DNA from: Globisporangium splendens | Lineage: Eukaryota; Oomycota; Peronosporomycetes; Pythiales; Pythiaceae | Length of the DNA: 64,000 nt | Assembly: GCA_006386115.1 (NCBI GenBank) | Contig: VFIW01000013.1 | Span: 558,001 to 622,000, forward strand | Direction: 5' to 3' | Part shown: positions 21,521 through 33,100 of the stretch, one piece after another | How the letters are laid out: every line of letters starts with the position of its first letter | Position numbering within the stretch: position 1 is the first letter of the stretch | Position numbers and translations under genes: made by a program | The notes under the pieces: generated by a model | The model's database searches: none | What the model saw: the letters and a program-made list of their open reading frames with translations, nothing else | Told to the model about the DNA's origin: nothing

Positions 21521-22696
21521 CTAAATAAACTGTTCAAGTGGCAATTCATGGTCGTCCAGCTTCTCCGCGTACTTGATGAGGTCCACGTGCTTGACGGGCT
21601 CGTTGCGCGGCGAGATCATCTTCAGATCGCACATGGCTTTCGCGAAGGACTGTTCGCGTGCCTGCTTGCACGACAGGAGCGCATGGCGGCTCTTCACGAT
21701 CTCTTCGTCCGAGGACACCGGCGTCACGTGGAGCGCGCACACTTTGCAGTCGCTGCTGTACTCCGAGAATGCGAACTCGACCGTCTTGCCGACCGAGAGC
21801 TCCTGGCGCACGGCGACTTCGTTTTCATCGAGATCGAACGGGATCACAAGCGGGAGCTTGAGCTGGCGGGTCAACGCCGTGCTGGACTTGCTGTTTTTCT
21901 TGCCGACCGTCTTGAAGCCTGCATCAAAATCCAGATCGTGAGGAATGATAAAACCATGGGAGCCCTGGATATCGATCACCGTCCCGCAGTGCAAGACCAC
22001 CAGCTTGTTGCCTAGTTCATTGGCGCTGCTGTTGCGGCGTCCGCGCGTGAGGGTGTCGATGTCGACGCAGTCTTCGCTCTTTCGTCGGCTGCTCGTAGGA
22101 GATGCTTTTTGCGTCGTCAATGTCGAGACGCCACCAGATTCAAGCAGAACAGGGTTGGTCACGATAGCAGGTGACGACGCCATGTTCAACCCATGCGGTT
22201 GGCTGGACACATGCTGCGGCGCCTTGTTGCTTTGGCGGTGCGGCATGTTCCTTCGGTGGTTCACGACGACTGGCGTCGAGTTCTTCACCGTGGCTTTCAC
22301 AGTCGCCTTCGATGGCGACAGGTGAGGGAGCGAGATCTTGTCTCCGCTGCAGCTCTCCACGGTCTCGTCGAGCAAGTCCTGATACGATTGCGTCGTCTTG
22401 GTGCTGGATTTGAACTCCTGGATGGCGCTCAACACGCTCAGGAGGATCATGACGACGCCCGCGGCCGTCATCCACAGCTGGAATTTACCCAAAAACGTCA
22501 TCGCCAGCCAAATCAGGATCAACAGCATCATGCCGACGGCAAGCGGGCGCACGACGTTGTTCACTGCGGTTGTGGTCGTCGTGACCGTGTATTCATTCGA
22601 GGCGCTTCGCAGCGCGGCGATCGTCGAATTCGGCCGCAGCATCTTCTCCGAGGACGCGGCGTCCGCGACGCGTCGGGACTTGGCCGATCCACCCAT
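21521..22696 (-). CDS. Two-pass membrane protein with a cold-shock/OB-like C-terminal domain (function unknown)
   Basis: Single exon, 391 residues, no family recognised with confidence. Residues about 48-92 form two adjacent transmembrane helices (VVRPLAVGMMLLILIWLAM; LWMTAAGVVMILLSVLSAI). A Ser/Lys-rich, probably cytosolic linker follows (about 100-230). The C-terminal part reads like a cold-shock-domain fold: GTVIDIQGSHGFIIPHDL, then LPLVIPFDLDENEV, VGKTVEFAFSEYSSDCKVCA and ALHVTPV. That resembles the G-x-V-x-x-x-x-G-x-G-F-I plan of nucleic-acid-binding CSDs, with a long insertion. If so, it would be a membrane-tethered RNA- or DNA-binding protein; this is inference. Stop is TAG. Confidence 0.65.
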   Translation of the reverse strand: MGGSAKSRRVADAASSEKMLRPNSTIAALRSASNEYTVTTTTTAVNNVVRPLAVGMMLLILIWLAMTFLGKFQLWMTAAGVVMILLSVLSAIQEFKSSTKTTQSYQDLLDETVESCSGDKISLPHLSPSKATVKATVKNSTPVVVNHRRNMPHRQSNKAPQHVSSQPHGLNMASSPAIVTNPVLLESGGVSTLTTQKASPTSSRRKSEDCVDIDTLTRGRRNSSANELGNKLVVLHCGTVIDIQGSHGFIIPHDLDFDAGFKTVGKKNSKSSTALTRQLKLPLVIPFDLDENEVAVRQELSVGKTVEFAFSEYSSDCKVCALHVTPVSSDEEIVKSRHALLSCKQAREQSFAKAMCDLKMISPRNEPVKHVDLIKYAEKLDDHELPLEQFI

Positions 22697-24357
22697 TGTG
22701 TCTGCGCTTTTACTGTCTTGCGGGTGGTCTGGTGCTTGACTCGCTCGTCTTGTCGTGGACTGACTAATGCGTTTCGATTGATCGGGAAATGTGGTGGAGT
22801 CGGGGAAGCGCGCGGATTAACTGAATTCCTTTCGGGCGATGCGATCGAGACGAGGGAAGCTGGAGGCTATTTTAATACAAACGTTGCGTGAATATAGACA
22901 ACCAATGTAGACGTGCTTCACTCGCGCACGCGGGTTGAAAATAAGCCCAAACGAAGGGCGCTGATTATAAATAGCGCTGAAGGCGTTCACTCACGTGAGG
23001 TTCACGCACGCGCAGGCGGATCTTCCGCTTGAAGCACGCGGAAAGAAGGCGGCGGATTACGAGCCGCGAACTCTGCGACGCGCACTTGGATATTGGATAT
23101 CGGAATGGCCGAATGACTGGCGGATTGCCCCAGTATGGCGCTCTGTGTGATTCGGAAATTTTGCTTTGCTGCTCCCCCTCCCTCCCCTTCCCCCTTCCCC
23201 TCGACCCCACATCCATAAACTCATAAACCAGGAACGGAAACCCTACCCGCTACATCCACACATTCTCCAAGTGTGTGAGCGAATTCTGGCACACAGACTG
23301 GTACAGTGTACCTCTTCGTGGCTTCCCTACCCGCCTTTCCTCACAACCTGCTATCAGGAGATGGCGAGATTGATCTGAAATTTTGTGATCCTGCAATAAT
23401 AGATGGTTCAGTGTGGGTCGAGCTGGAGTTTCACCAGCATTGAGACGTGTAGTTGATAAACCTGTGAAAATGGATACTGGGAATCTTGCGCGCTCCACGC
23501 TGGCTATCTGTAATTCAAGTGGGTGAAAACCATCTGGTTCAGGACGCGCCATCCAAGCATCCATCACCTGCTTACGCGTGCCTCGGTGCAGATGACGCCC
23601 CTGAGCCCAGCCGCCATCCGCGTCATGATGACGGTGATCCGACCATTCGAGCTTCTCGCAACGCCGCCGCTTCCCTTCGACAGGAAGACATGAACCGGAT
23701 GCAATAATATGGAAGCAAGCGGACGCTCACGTACGTGCATGGCGCTGCCACCATGTCCCCACTGAAATGTCTGCCTGCCTGTCCGACATAAAATGGAAGA
23801 TGCCGGACGGATGGGTTATGTACGGAGCGCAAACTAAATTAACACATGGGCCAGCAGCACTGGATGGATGGCCACCGAAGAGAACAATTCAGACTTGACG
23901 GTTGCGCTCCTGCTGGTGGCGCATGTCGCGCCTAGCGACGCTGCTTCTACCGACGAACGAGCGGATGACCTCGTCGTGTTTCCCCTCTCGAAACTGTTGG
24001 CAAAGGTGCAGTATCAGAAATCAGAGGGAAGGCATGTTGAAGCACAGGAGAGAATGCGGAATTAATGGAGCCATAATGCGGAGAAGTGTGGCGCACTTCA
24101 TGAAGCATCAGCAGATGGCGCTAACATCTTTTCTGTATGAATATGCACATGTGTGCTGCTGCTGCGCGTACTGGACACTCCTGTTGCGTGGATCTTCCGA
24201 CAGTTCAAGAAACGCCCACATGCCGCCCCTTTATAGAGTCTCCTGAAATGTGAGTAGTCACTCTCTCCATGTGTGCGTGGCTCACTCTTCCGATTCCTTC
24301 GCATCCGCCCTGCTTTATTTGGCCCTCTGACGAAGCAGATTGTCGTCGTCGAGAGCG
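22697..24357. other. Gene-poor 1.6-kb stretch
   Basis: I see no gene I can support. It lies between the minus-strand cold-shock-like gene and the WDR35 remnant. A 65-codon open frame at 23868-24065 (MATEENNSDLTVALLLVAHV...) has plausible codon use but no domain and no clear continuing exon. A CACGTG box is at about 22993. Confidence 0.5.
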
Positions 24358-27300
24358 ATGTTCATCTACCTGAGCAAGAAGATCGCGATCCCGAACAATG
24401 TCAAGTTGCGCTGCGCGGCGTGGAATTCCGACCAGGGCTGGATCGCGTGCGGCAGCCAGAATGGGCTCTTGAAGGTGCTGCGCTTGGAATCCGCGACGCA
24501 ACCCGATGGGAAAGGACCGCGCGGCATCGCAGCAGCGAGCAATCTGACGATGAACCAGTCGCTTGAGGGCCACAATGGCGCCGTGGTGTGCGCGACGTGG
24601 AACGCGAACTTCAAGAAGCTGACGACGAGCGACGAGAATGGACTCATCATCGTGTGGGTGATGCATCGCGGCATGTGGTACGAGGAGATGATCAACAGCC
24701 GCAACAAGAGCGCTGTGAAGGACATGAAGTGGACCACGGATGGCCAGAAGATCTGAATCGCGTATGAAGACGGCGCCGTGATTGTCGGATCTGTCGATGA
24801 CAACCGGCTGTGGGGGAAAGAAATGAAGACCCAACTCGCATTTGTCGAGTGGTCACCGGATGGGAAATCGCTGCTTTTCGTGTCCAAGGACAGCGAAGTC
24901 TCAGTGCATGACAGCATGGGGAATAAAGTGAGCAACTTGGCCCTCTACGTCGTTGATAACAACAACCGCAGCGAACGGGACTGCAAGATCGTGGGCGTGC
25001 ATTGGTACGATGGCTGTGAGGGCCATATCAGTCAGGAAGCACCGACGCTCGCTATTGCATTTCGGGATGGAAAAGTGCAGATCACGCGAGGGAGATTCGA
25101 TGAAAATGCCGTGCTGATTGACACGGGCATGGAGTTGACTCAAGTGCGCTGGAACAATGATGGCAGCGTTATTGCGCTTGCTGGGACTCAATACGATTCC
25201 GGTTCTCGAAGCGGTGGAGGCGGTGAGTCGAAAGAGTTCAATGTCGTGCAGTTCTACAATCCGTTCGGGCGTCATTTACGATCTTTGTTGGTGCCTGGGA
25301 GCTGAATCGAAGCACTGGCGTGGGAGGGTACGGGACTGCGCATCTGCCTCGCTGTCGACTCGTATATCTACTTTGCGAATATCCGTCCTGCTTACAAATG
25401 GGGGTTTTACTCCAACACGCTTGTGTATACACACAACCGTGTCGATCAAATCGAGAATTGTGTGGTTTTCTGGGACACGAAGTCCGATGAGCGCTACACG
25501 AAGTACATCAAAGGATTACTGGGAATCAAGGCAGCTGGAGACAACTGTGTGCTCGTGACGAAGGTCTACAACGAGGATCTCGGAGAGCTCGGTGTACGCC
25601 CTAGGGATCCCCACGATCAGGGATCGTTCAAGGAAATCCAGTATCATCTGATCCTGTGTGATACGATTGGATCCCCCATTGAGACGAAGGTGATTGATTT
25701 TGAGCCTGTGCATGTGTCGATGACAAACCGTCATATCGCTGTTGCTTCTTCAGATGCCATTTACGTTTGGCAGTATCGTAACTCAAGTGCAAAGCTCACG
25801 GGTTTAGTGTCTGGAAACGGACCAGCGAATCCAAATGCAGTCGATATCAGCTCGATTTCTCAATTGCTCCAGCGCGGTGGAGGGCGAGAGAAGATCTTTT
25901 ACGTCGACGAAATGCAAGGGAACGATATGGAGAACTTCCGCTACGCTCAGCGCGAGCTAGAAGACCCTATTTGCGCGATCTGTGCATCGGATAGCTGGAT
26001 CGCAGTGGCGTGAGCAAGTGGGATGATTCATTGCTTCACGTTGCCTCACATTTCGCTGGAAATGAAGTACATCGTGAACTGCCGTCCACATCAGCTAGCG
26101 TTGAACTGCAACTCGACGCTGCTTGGTGTTATCGACATCAACGGGATGATGACGATCATGGAGCTTGGTAGTGCTGGCAGTCTGAATGCAACGCAAGCAA
26201 AGATGCTCGATTTCGAGAAAAAGGATGCCTGGGACATGATGTGGGCTGAAGACAATCCTGAACTTTTCGTCATGATGGAGAAAGCACGCATGTATGTTTA
26301 CCGCGGTCTAGAACCAGAAGAACCGGTCTCATCATCAGGGTATTTGTGCTACTACAAGGATCTTCAAGTCAAAGCGGCTCTACTTGATGAGATCCTGAGC
26401 AACCCTGATCAACCGAACAAAGGAATGATTATCGATTTCCAGACGCGGTCGCTCCGAGACGCAAAAGAGCTTCTTGATAACGTTGGGCTTGCCGAAGCTT
26501 GCGAGTACATTCAAGACCATCCTCACCCACGCCTGTGGTCACTGCTGGCCGAAGCAGCTCTCGAGCAACTTGATTTCTGAATGGCTGAGCGTGGCTTTGT
26601 CAAATGCGGAGACTACAGCGGTATCCAGTACATCAAACGACTGCAACTTCTCAACGATCGCGTCAAGCAAAAAGCTGAGGTAGCAGCGTACTTTCAGCAA
26701 TTTGGCGTGGCCGAAGAGTTGTACTGCAAAATTGACCGTAAAGATTTGGCGATTGACTTGAGGCAAAGACTCGGAGATTGGTTCAAGGTCGTTCAACTGG
26801 TGCAATCTGGTGGTGGCAATGACACTTTGCTTACCCACGCGTGGAACATGATTGGAGAATACTATGCAGACCGCCATAAATGGGAGAAAGCGATCAAGTA
26901 TTATGCCCAGGTGAGCAACATCAGTGCGCTCGCGCACTGTTTCTACACGCTTGGTGACTTCAACCAACTGGAGTCGCTGGTGTCAGAGATTCCTGAGAAC
27001 TCGCCTTTGCTGAAAGAAATGGCAGTCAAGTTTACTCGAGCAGGATTGTGCAGCTCTGCTGTCGAAGCGTACTTGCGCATGGGCGATGTGAAAAGCGCGA
27101 TCGATTCCTGTGTGCTACTGAACGAGTGGGAGCGCGCTGTGACACTTGCTGAGCAGCACAACTTTCCCCAAATCGAAAACGTGCTGACCAAATATGCAAA
27201 TCACTTGATGATGAACGGGAAAACTATGCAAGCAATCGAGCTCTACCGCCATGCGAACAAAAGCACGGAAGCTGCGAAGCTTTTGGGTAAACTCGCGAAA

Positions 27301-27438
27301 GACATGAACAAGAATCCTTTGCGAGCGAAGAAACTTCAAGTTCTGGCTGCATTTGAAGTCGAACGGATGCGTCCTTCCTCTTGTCCAGCGCATTCTCGAG
27401 GCAAGAACGAAGCGGATGGTAGGATAAGCACACTGTAG
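24358..27438 (+). pseudogene. WDR35: WDR35/IFT121 (intraflagellar transport complex A) locus with four in-frame TGA codons and no C-terminus
   Basis: WDR35/IFT121 is a subunit of IFT-A, used in retrograde transport and membrane-protein entry in cilia and flagella. One reading frame, without introns, follows the family from its exact start ([19 protein letters not shown]) through the WD40 propellers ([50 protein letters not shown]) and into the TPR-like half (NPHPRLW-like HPHPRLWSLLAEAALEQLD, DLAIDLRQRLGDWFKV, HLMMNGKTMQAIELYRHAN). The frame is cut by TGA at 24754, 25303, 26011 and 26578, with no shift and no TAA or TAG. After AAFEVERMR (about 27370) homology stops, and roughly the last 250 residues of the animal protein, including the terminal Cys/His region, are missing. 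The first TGA replaces a Cys in the human protein (GQKICIVYEDG). Best read as a recently inactivated, 3'-truncated gene. Confidence 0.85.
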
Positions 27439-27604
27439 CCATCTATATTTCCAATACATTTGAAACCGAGCATGTGTTTCGATCACTCAGAGCTCTCGAA
27501 ATAATGGTGCCTGTGACCTTTCAAGTGTCACACTGAAGCGTCGCTGACCCAGAAGCCTCAGTGGATGAAAGCAATTCGATTGTTCAAGCCACCAGCTTAA
27601 AGTT

Positions 27605-30088
27605 ATGAAGGTAAGAAGCCATGAACCAATGCTGTGAGCTTGCTCATCAACGCGATGTTACGTCAGACTCACGTGTGTCATTCGTTGTAGAAGTCAGCGT
27701 CTGCCACGGTGGACAAGAAGAAAGATGAACCCACCGCCAAGGAGGACGAAAACGAAGAAGACGGCGACGAGGAGGACGCCGAGGGCGAAGATGACGAGGA
27801 AAGCGACGAGGACGTCGAGGAAGACACCGGACTCACGGAGAACCAGAACCGCCTGCTCTATTTGATCTCGCTGTACTCGAAGCCAGCTATCCGATCGTCC
27901 GACAAGGAAGAGTGGATCCGGAAACCGGAGCTGCTTGTGCTTCTCTACGAGGCAATTGTCTCCAAGGCGCTCGATTACGACTATGCGCCGTCCTCGGAGA
28001 TCGTGGAGAACAAGCGCAAGTACTTTAACATCTCGCAAGAGGGTAAGTCCGACATCGACTTTTTACGGGAAGAAGACCTCGTGAATGGCCTCAAGCTGTC
28101 ATCCAAGAGCTACCAGCCCGTGACATGCTTCCAGATCTCGGAGAAAGGACTCGAGATTGTCTCGAAGATCAGTAAAACGGATAAGTTGTCGATCAATGAC
28201 ATGGCATATGCGCCAGGCACGCTGCATCTGCTCCGCGTCGAGTGGGACGGAGACGAGTACTGGCTCGTGGACGACGACAGCGGCTATCGACGCCTTTTCT
28301 CCGTGACTGAGACGGAAGACGTCTCATACGTGTCCAGTGCGTACATTCCGCAGTGTTTGCGCTTCGGCGGTCGACCGACATTGAGTAATGCGCATCGAGC
28401 CCACGAATGTGGCGTCAGTGACTCCAGCGTCCGCGATCAACTGGACGAGATCATCACTCTCAACTCGGTGTCGCTGATCGTGTCGGAGTACATCCCATTC
28501 GGCTCGAACCAGGTCGTGCAGCTGAATTGTAACCTGGGCTCGACGGAGCGAGTCCAGGGCGGCTTCTTCACGGCGATCGTCGACGATAATGCGAGCGGCA
28601 CGCAGATCTCCGTAGACCCTGGTTTGACGTCGATCAACATCCTCGACTACACCATGACGAACCACGTGAACTTTGAAGCAGACATCCATTTCCCAAAGGC
28701 GCCTGGTGTCGTGCAGGTAGAGACGTTCGGCTGCTCGCTTACAGCGGCAGGCTCTTGCTTCTATGGCATGCAAGTTGAGGCCATCATGGATCGCATCAAG
28801 GACAACATTTCGCTCGACCACCTCTCCAGGCTGCTGCTCGTGGACGTGCGCATGGACTCGTCCAAGATCGTTGACAGCGTGCTTTCCGCTTACCAGCGCT
28901 CGCTTTTGAACCTCATCTTTTCGAATCAGGCGGATAGTCGCAACAAGATCAACCTAATCATCGCAAATGAGATCACGCCACACCTCACAGCCGAAGAATA
29001 CATGGACAAAGGTGAGTACGAAAACGGACTCAAGCAGATCATTGGTGACACGCGAGCCGCGTTCGACATCGGCGAGCATGATACGCTCATCTTTGGCGCC
29101 TACGGACTGCTCATCGTCGGTCCAAACAGTCGACACCATGAGCCCTTGCTCTGCAGTTTCCTTCAGTACGAGGCGATGAATTTATTCACCCAGAACTTTT
29201 TTGCACGGATGTTCATTGTCGTCGACGACATGAAGCAGGTATGCGTGCTCATCGACACAGCCAAGAAATCAACGAGCGAACGGCGTCGACGCTGCTGATC
29301 CTCCAGATCCTGTTGTGCGGATCGCTGGCATCTCAGATCCTGGACCGCGTCACAGGCACGTGGACGGTGGTTGACACAGACTGGATGAAGAATTTTCTGG
29401 AGGTGATGATGTACGCGAACCCGGGGCTCTGGTTTTTCTTCAGCCTGCTCATCTGGGCGATCGTCGGTGCCGCGATGCTTTATTTGCTGCACTTTATGGG
29501 GTTCAAGTCCAAGGGCGTGATTACGATCAAGGTTGAGCGCAAAGAAGCGATTTTCCTCAAGAACCTCACTGCATTCCTGCGCACCAAACTACTGAGTGTA
29601 AGTGTACGCTGCTGTTGAGATAGAAAGTTGGAAAATTGAACCAATGCTGTGATTTCCTTATTTCACACAGGACGAGACGCACCATTTCGAGGGCGGAGTG
29701 AAGATCGCGAAAGTTGTCTGGACAGAGAAAGACAAGAAGGAATGGGGCGGCACTCCGCCCACCATTGAGGTGACTTTGACATTTGCTTTCCAAGCCTGGA
29801 GTGCGTAATGAAAACTTACCTTGTGTTTGTGTCTTGCCTAGCTGGAGTGCGATGAAGAGAATGCGTTCATGCTGCGGATGGCAATCTCGTACAAGAAACG
29901 CCAAGCCGCTCGCATTCAACGCCGATGAGCTGTACACGCGGTTAATACAAGAGCTCGACAAGGTCAAGATTTTCGTGAACCCCGAGAGCAGCGCGGCGCT
30001 GATGTCGTCCAAGTCTCCCGGAGCCGTGCTGCCGCCTGCAGCTGCAAAGAAAGAAGAGACATCACCTCCGAGCGCGACAAAGAAATAA
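27605..30088 (+). CDS. Large two-pass membrane protein of unknown function, with two 1-base frame breaks
   Basis: I do not recognise the family. Exons: 27605-27610 (Met-Lys), 27691 to about 29260, continuing to 29597, 29671-29769 and 29842-30088; introns are GT-AG. The N-terminus is highly acidic (runs of D/E). A long soluble region follows (WIRKPELLVLLYEAIVSKAL, LHLLRVEWDGDEYWLVDDD, VSLIVSEYIPFGSNQVVQLN). Two transmembrane helices come next (LLILQILLCGSLASQIL; LWFFFSLLIWAIVGAAMLYLL), then a basic cytosolic-type tail. The frame moves near 29262, repaired by one extra A in AAGAAA (giving ...AKEINERTAS...). It moves again near 29910, repaired by dropping one C (giving ...RQAAFNADELYTRL...). Coding quality on both sides of each break argues for sequence errors over decay. 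Stop is TAA. Confidence 0.6.
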
Positions 30089-30150
30089 ATGCAATTCTAC
30101 GAAGTATCATCTAAAAGTCAACTTCTTTATACGTCTTCACCCCGCAATGT

Positions 30151-33100
30151 TCAATGCTCGTCTAATGCGCTCAACACGCTTTCTATGTGGGCAAAGTCCG
30201 CTTTTTGGACCACTTGCGAGAGGAACTCGTGCACTTGGCTCTTTGAGAAATGGCGAAATGCGTGCACAAGCAGCGCTTCCATCGCTTTGCGATCCTCAGT
30301 GATCGCCGCACCGTTGCGTCGCGGCGATTTCGCGAGTCCGATGATCTGCTGGAGCAAAAACGCCATGGACGAGCTTTCCAGAGCCACATCAGCGTCTTTC
30401 AGCAGCGCCGCAATACGCGGCAAATTGCCGCCACTGTCCACACGAATCGCGGGCACAGCGCGAGCAGCTCCATCGTCGTCGTTACCTTTAGTTGGATCGA
30501 ACGGTGCAGCAGCGATCAAGAACAGCACGACCTGATTGTCTTCGAGCTCGTAGTCGGCATTTGCAAGCGACTCGAGTAGGGTCGCCAGGTTCTCAAACGA
30601 TGTAGACGAGCAATAGGCTGCGAGTGCGTCGTCCGAGAGACTACGTGGCAGTTCTTCCAAACACTTGATCAGGAAATCGCGCACTCGCGCTTGCTCGGGG
30701 TGGTTTCCCAGTGCCACAAACAGCGAATGCAGGAAGTTGGTCGAAAAGTGAAATCCATCGGTATTTTCAAGCACGCTCAGGATTCGCGTCGCATGTGCTG
30801 GGTCATCCTGCGAGAGTCGAAGGAAGTACTCAAAGCAGAGTGCATCTGGGGCAAAGCCACGGGCTTCTATCACATCCAAGATCGCCACGGCTATCCGATC
30901 AACGCGCTGGACGTCGGTGGCATCCAATTTCAGGTCCAGCAGCTCATTGATCGACTGCAGGTACGACGGATCCTCGCATTCCATAGACAACGTATTGAGG
31001 TGCTGTAGCACGGCGCGGTAGGTAAACAGCGTGCTCTTGACGTTGGCATCCGCCATTTTGGTGCACCACGCATGGAATCGCTCCGGGTTTTCCTTCGTCG
31101 CGTATAATCGCAGCATCAGCGAGTACGTCATAGAGTTCAGCGTCATGTCCATCTCGTCTTCACCCTGTGCGACCAATTTCTCGGCAAAGTACACGTCGCG
31201 CTCGTCTACCGCACGCTTCAGCACAGCATTGAGCACCTTCGGGTTCGATCGCGTCGGATGGCGTCGCACGCGGTGCAAGTGCTGCATTGGCTTGAATGAA
31301 TTCCAGAGCGTGGCAACCGGCACATCCTGCAGAGTGCCAATAAGCAACTCGGCCGAAGCGGGGGAGATGGTGGCATGCAATGATGTGATCGTCGTATACA
31401 ATAATGCAGCTCGGTCAGCCTGCTCGCCCGTCACCGCAGCGAGCACCGCTGCGTCCCAGATCATCGAGAAATCCGCGAGCTTGCGCTGCTCAAAGCCTTC
31501 GTGTCGAATGTGGTCAAAGAGCAGCAGCGCATGCCGCCACTGGCCCAGGTGGATGTACGCGTACATCGCTTCGCCGTACACGTATAGATTGGGTCCCAAT
31601 CCTCGCACTTTCATGTTCGTAAACACTTGAAGCATGTTCTCGTACTGCTTCATGCGGCCGTAGGCGACAGCGACCAGCGAGAGAATACGCGCGTTTTCGT
31701 CGACCTGCTGCTTCTCCGTCGATGGAATCGCATTGTATCGGTCCAGCACTTCCTGCCACTGCGTCGCGCGGCTCGGCGCCAAGAGGTACGCGTGGTACGC
31801 GTCCATCGTCGGCTCACATCCGTGACTCTGCATCTCTCGAAACAGGCGCTCAGACTCGACAACGTTGGTGCCGCACGCTGACATGGCGGCCGCGTACGAC
31901 ACGGCATCTGGCTCGATACCACGCTGCTTCATGCTCGCAAACACGTACGACGCATCCTCGTTTTTGCCCAGTTGCCCGTAGTTGCGCAGCGCCGCATTGT
32001 ACACCGACAGTGGGATCTCAAACTCATTGCGGATCATCTCGTCCAGCAGTTTGCGAATGTCGTTCGTGTACTGCGACGATTTTGCCGCTGTAGGTGGCGC
32101 ACACCGTTCGCCCAGGTATTGCCAGAGCAGCACGCGTGCGCGATGCCACTTGCGCTGGTGCGCACACAAGTTAACGACGTCGGTGTACAGCTCCTTGCAG
32201 AACGCAAAGCCGCGGTTCACCAGTTGGTCCCGAAGAAAGAGCGCGTGGTCCAGCGACTGCGCTTCAATCGCGACGCCAAGCAACTCGTGCAGCGAATCTT
32301 CGAGCTCATCCGGTTCAAAGTCGAACGCCTGCAGATAGTTCTCGAGCAGCTTCTTCGTCGCCGTGAGCTCGTTGCTCGTGATGCAGAGCGACATGCACTG
32401 CATGTGGATCTCGGGTGTCGCCTCCAAACCATACGTCTGCATTTCGTCCAGGAACTGCTTCGCCTTCATCCACTTGTTCGCGTGGTAGCACGCGGCAATC
32501 GCGTTCTCATAAATATCCGTCGACGGGTGCATCACGTCGATCGCCTGGTGCATGAACTCGATCACTTCCGCAGCGGTCTTCCAGTCGCCCAGCTGCGCAC
32601 ACGCCGACGCCGCAAGCTCCAACGTCAGCGGCGAGGGCGACACGTACGCATCTCTCAAGCACGCGTACACCTCCACGACAAACACGTAGTCCTCCATGGC
32701 GTCGGCGATCATGACCATGACCGTCGCTTCCTGGCCGGGCATGGACGGGAACACGTGCTGCATCATCATCTCAGCAACGATCGCCTTGGCGCGCTGCATC
32801 GTCTCGCCTTCGGTCGCGGGCGCCATGAGGAACTGCTTCAACTCATCGAACTTCTCCGCCGAGACGCTCTCTTTCTGTGAAGCAGCGCCATTTTGGCTGC
32901 TGTTGACGACGCCGCGGCGTGTGGACGAGGAGAATTCGCGCAGCTTCTGCGTGCGCTGCTGCAGGAACGACGAGGACTGCGCGGGCGAGGCAAAGCGCAG
33001 GTTGGCGTATGATGTTGCTTCGGCTGAAGCGTGCGGGCGAGTGGCAGTAGCGATGGACTGCGCCGCCGCGCGCACGAGCCGCAGCACCGGAGGACACCGC

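Noticed and set aside
23868..24065. A 65-codon open frame before WDR35
   Set aside because: Codon use is acceptable but there is no domain, no second exon and no homologue I recognise.
24754..26580. Selenocysteine decoding of the WDR35 TGAs
   Set aside because: Only one of the four sites faces a Cys in the human protein, and four Sec residues in WD40/TPR positions make no chemical sense; no SECIS-like hairpin was recognised, though I could not fold the 3' flank.
31972..32880. A 302-codon plus-strand frame inside the PPR gene
   Set aside because: Antisense shadow: Arg/His-rich, no domain, wholly inside a clear PPR coding frame.
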